Source of the DNA: Clostridiales bacterium | GTDB lineage: Bacteria; Bacillota; Clostridia; Peptostreptococcales; Anaerovoracaceae | DNA length: 7,039 nucleotides | Reading direction: 5' to 3' | NCBI GenBank assembly: GCA_012735285.1 | Contig: JAAYHT010000298.1 | Location: forward strand, 1 to 7,039 | Part shown: positions 6,055 through 7,039 of the stretch, piece after piece | Numbering within the stretch: position 1 is the stretch's first letter | Layout: each line of letters opens with the position of its first letter | The notes under the pieces: model-generated | The model's input: the letters and a program-made list of their open reading frames with translations, nothing else | Told to the model about the DNA's origin: nothing | Database searches by the model: none | Translations under genes and position numbers: made by a program

Positions 6055-6546
6055 GGGAACTTAGTATTAATTGGGATGCCAGCATGTGGCAAGAGTACAA
6101 TAGGAGTGGTTTTGGCAAAAACTTTAGGTAAGGCTTTTTTAGATACGGATCTTTTAATTCAAAAAAGAGAAGGGGATCTACTTCAGAATCTTATTGATAA
6201 AAAAGGAATGGATAAATTCCTAAAAATGGAGGAAGAAGCCTTACTTTCTATTGACGTAAATAATACTGTGATTGCAACAGGCGGTAGTGTTGTATACAGC
6301 GATAAAGGCATGAAAAAACTATCTGAGCTTGGAACTATCGTATATATTGAACTGCCTTTAGAGACCATTGTTAAAAGGATAAATAATATTCATTCAAGGG
6401 GTATTGCAATGGGGAAAGGCGAAACATTGGCAGACCTATACAAGAAAAGAGTTCCGCTTTATGAAAAATATGCTGATATTACAATAAAAGCCGAAGGCCT
6501 AAGCGTAGAGGGAGTAATAGATCAAATTATTTCAAAGATTGCTTAA
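6052..6546 (+). CDS. Shikimate kinase-like P-loop kinase with atypical substrate site
   Basis: A 164-residue cytoplasmic NMP-kinase-fold protein, the normal length for shikimate kinase (AroK), which phosphorylates the 3-hydroxyl of shikimate. Walker A is GMPACGKS at 8-15, and DTDLLIQ at 31-37 gives the Asp (D33) equivalent to substrate-binding D34 of the M. tuberculosis enzyme. An Arg at 116 lies in the lid region, and R133 in KKRVPLYEKYAD matches R136. Two expected features are missing: the Arg of the GExxFRxxE box is Leu57 (MDKFLKMEEE), and the GGG loop reads GGS at 77-79. The lid reads SRGIAMG rather than the usual RPLL. Databases tend to label such proteins AroK, but the substrate may differ. 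No other aro gene is in the window. It follows the hairpin at 5995-6030 and converges on recN with a 20-bp overlap. I leave the symbol blank because of the altered site. Confidence 0.85.
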   Translation: MGNLVLIGMPACGKSTIGVVLAKTLGKAFLDTDLLIQKREGDLLQNLIDKKGMDKFLKMEEEALLSIDVNNTVIATGGSVVYSDKGMKKLSELGTIVYIELPLETIVKRINNIHSRGIAMGKGETLADLYKKRVPLYEKYADITIKAEGLSVEGVIDQIISKIA

Positions 6547-7039
6547 TCAGATCTTCAGCATTCTTTAGAGCAGCATCGCTAATGTCCATACCACCCAACA
6601 GTCTTGCTATTTCATATTTCTTTTCTTCATCTGATAGGGGAAGTACATTTGTTAGAGTACGTCCATCCTTATCGTCCTTATATATTCGATAATGATGATC
6701 AGAATAAGCTGCTATCTGCGCCAAATGAGTTATACATATAATTTGATGATTTTTCGATAGCTGTTTTAGTTTTTTACCTACAATACTTGCAGTGACTCCG
6801 CTAATTCCACTATCTATTTCATCGAAAATCATTGTAGGTATTCTCGTATAGTCACCTACAATTCGTTTAAAGGCAAGCATAATTCGAGAGATTTCACCGC
6901 CAGATGCAATTTTAGCTAAAGGTTTAGGCACTTCTCCCTTGTTTGTAGTAATCAAAAACTCGATTTCATCTACGCCGTTTTCCCCAAATTTAGGATTGTT
7001 TTCATCTCCTGCAACAGAAAATGCAACAGTCAGATAGAA
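6527..7039 (-). CDS. recN: DNA repair protein RecN, C-terminal part (cut by window end)
   Basis: The - strand frame is open to base 7039, so only the last 170 of about 560 residues are seen; the TTG at 6955 is internal, since conserved RecN sequence (FGENGVDEIEFLI) precedes it. RecN is an SMC-like ATPase recruited to double-strand breaks. The visible part is the C-terminal half of the ATPase head: ABC signature ASGGEISR at partial residues 45-52, Walker B with D-loop TMIFDEIDSGISG at 69-81 (D73, E74), and H-loop ICITHLAQIA with His105. The Walker A and coiled coil lie outside the window. The end (LGGMDISDAALKNAEDLI) matches the usual RecN C-terminus. The stop overlaps the end of the convergent kinase gene. 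No terminator is visible for it inside the window beyond that overlap. Confidence 0.95.
   Translation of the reverse strand, partial: FYLTVAFSVAGDENNPKFGENGVDEIEFLITTNKGEVPKPLAKIASGGEISRIMLAFKRIVGDYTRIPTMIFDEIDSGISGVTASIVGKKLKQLSKNHQIICITHLAQIAAYSDHHYRIYKDDKDGRTLTNVLPLSDEEKKYEIARLLGGMDISDAALKNAEDLIKQSLK

Overview
This is an AT-rich chromosomal segment that looks like a low-GC Gram-positive bacterium of the class Clostridia. The best evidence is the fusion of IspH (LytB) to a four-domain ribosomal protein S1, an arrangement known from clostridia. A DUF5685-type gene followed by a small J-domain gene, and strong GGAGG-type ribosome sites with TTG/GTG starts, agree with this. The genus cannot be told from the sequence. 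No mobile element, CRISPR array, tRNA or rRNA was seen; this appears to be core genome.

Layout: (1) Positions 1-1924 hold three closely packed + strand genes: the 3' part of a DUF5685-type gene, a DnaJ-like protein with TPR-like and Cys-rich C-terminal parts, and a six-helix membrane protein. (2) Positions 1925-1999 form a short gap with a perfect 11-bp dyad nested inside an outer 8-bp inverted repeat, next to the ribosome site of the following gene. (3) Positions 2000-5962 hold a translationally coupled run: a membrane-anchored SPOR-domain protein, the AAA+ ATPase RarA/MgsA (4-nt ATGA overlap), and IspH-S1 (11-nt overlap). (4) Positions 5963-6051 hold a 14-bp hairpin. (5) Positions 6052-6546 encode a shikimate kinase-like protein that lacks several canonical substrate-site residues. 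(6) Convergent to it, overlapping by 20 bp, is the C-terminal part of recN on the - strand, cut by the window end.

Functionally the window mixes housekeeping tasks: genome maintenance (RarA, RecN), isoprenoid synthesis (IspH), translation (S1), envelope/peptidoglycan binding (SPOR) and a P-loop small-molecule kinase. The least explained part is the DUF5685-DnaJ pair. The first protein carries two Asp-rich motifs about 100 residues apart, reminiscent of class I isoprenoid synthases, and the second ends in a six-cysteine tail. Other points for a second look are a perfect in-frame Shine-Dalgarno and ATG exactly at the IspH/S1 junction, which could yield free S1, and the hairpin placed so close to the kinase gene that no promoter fits between them.
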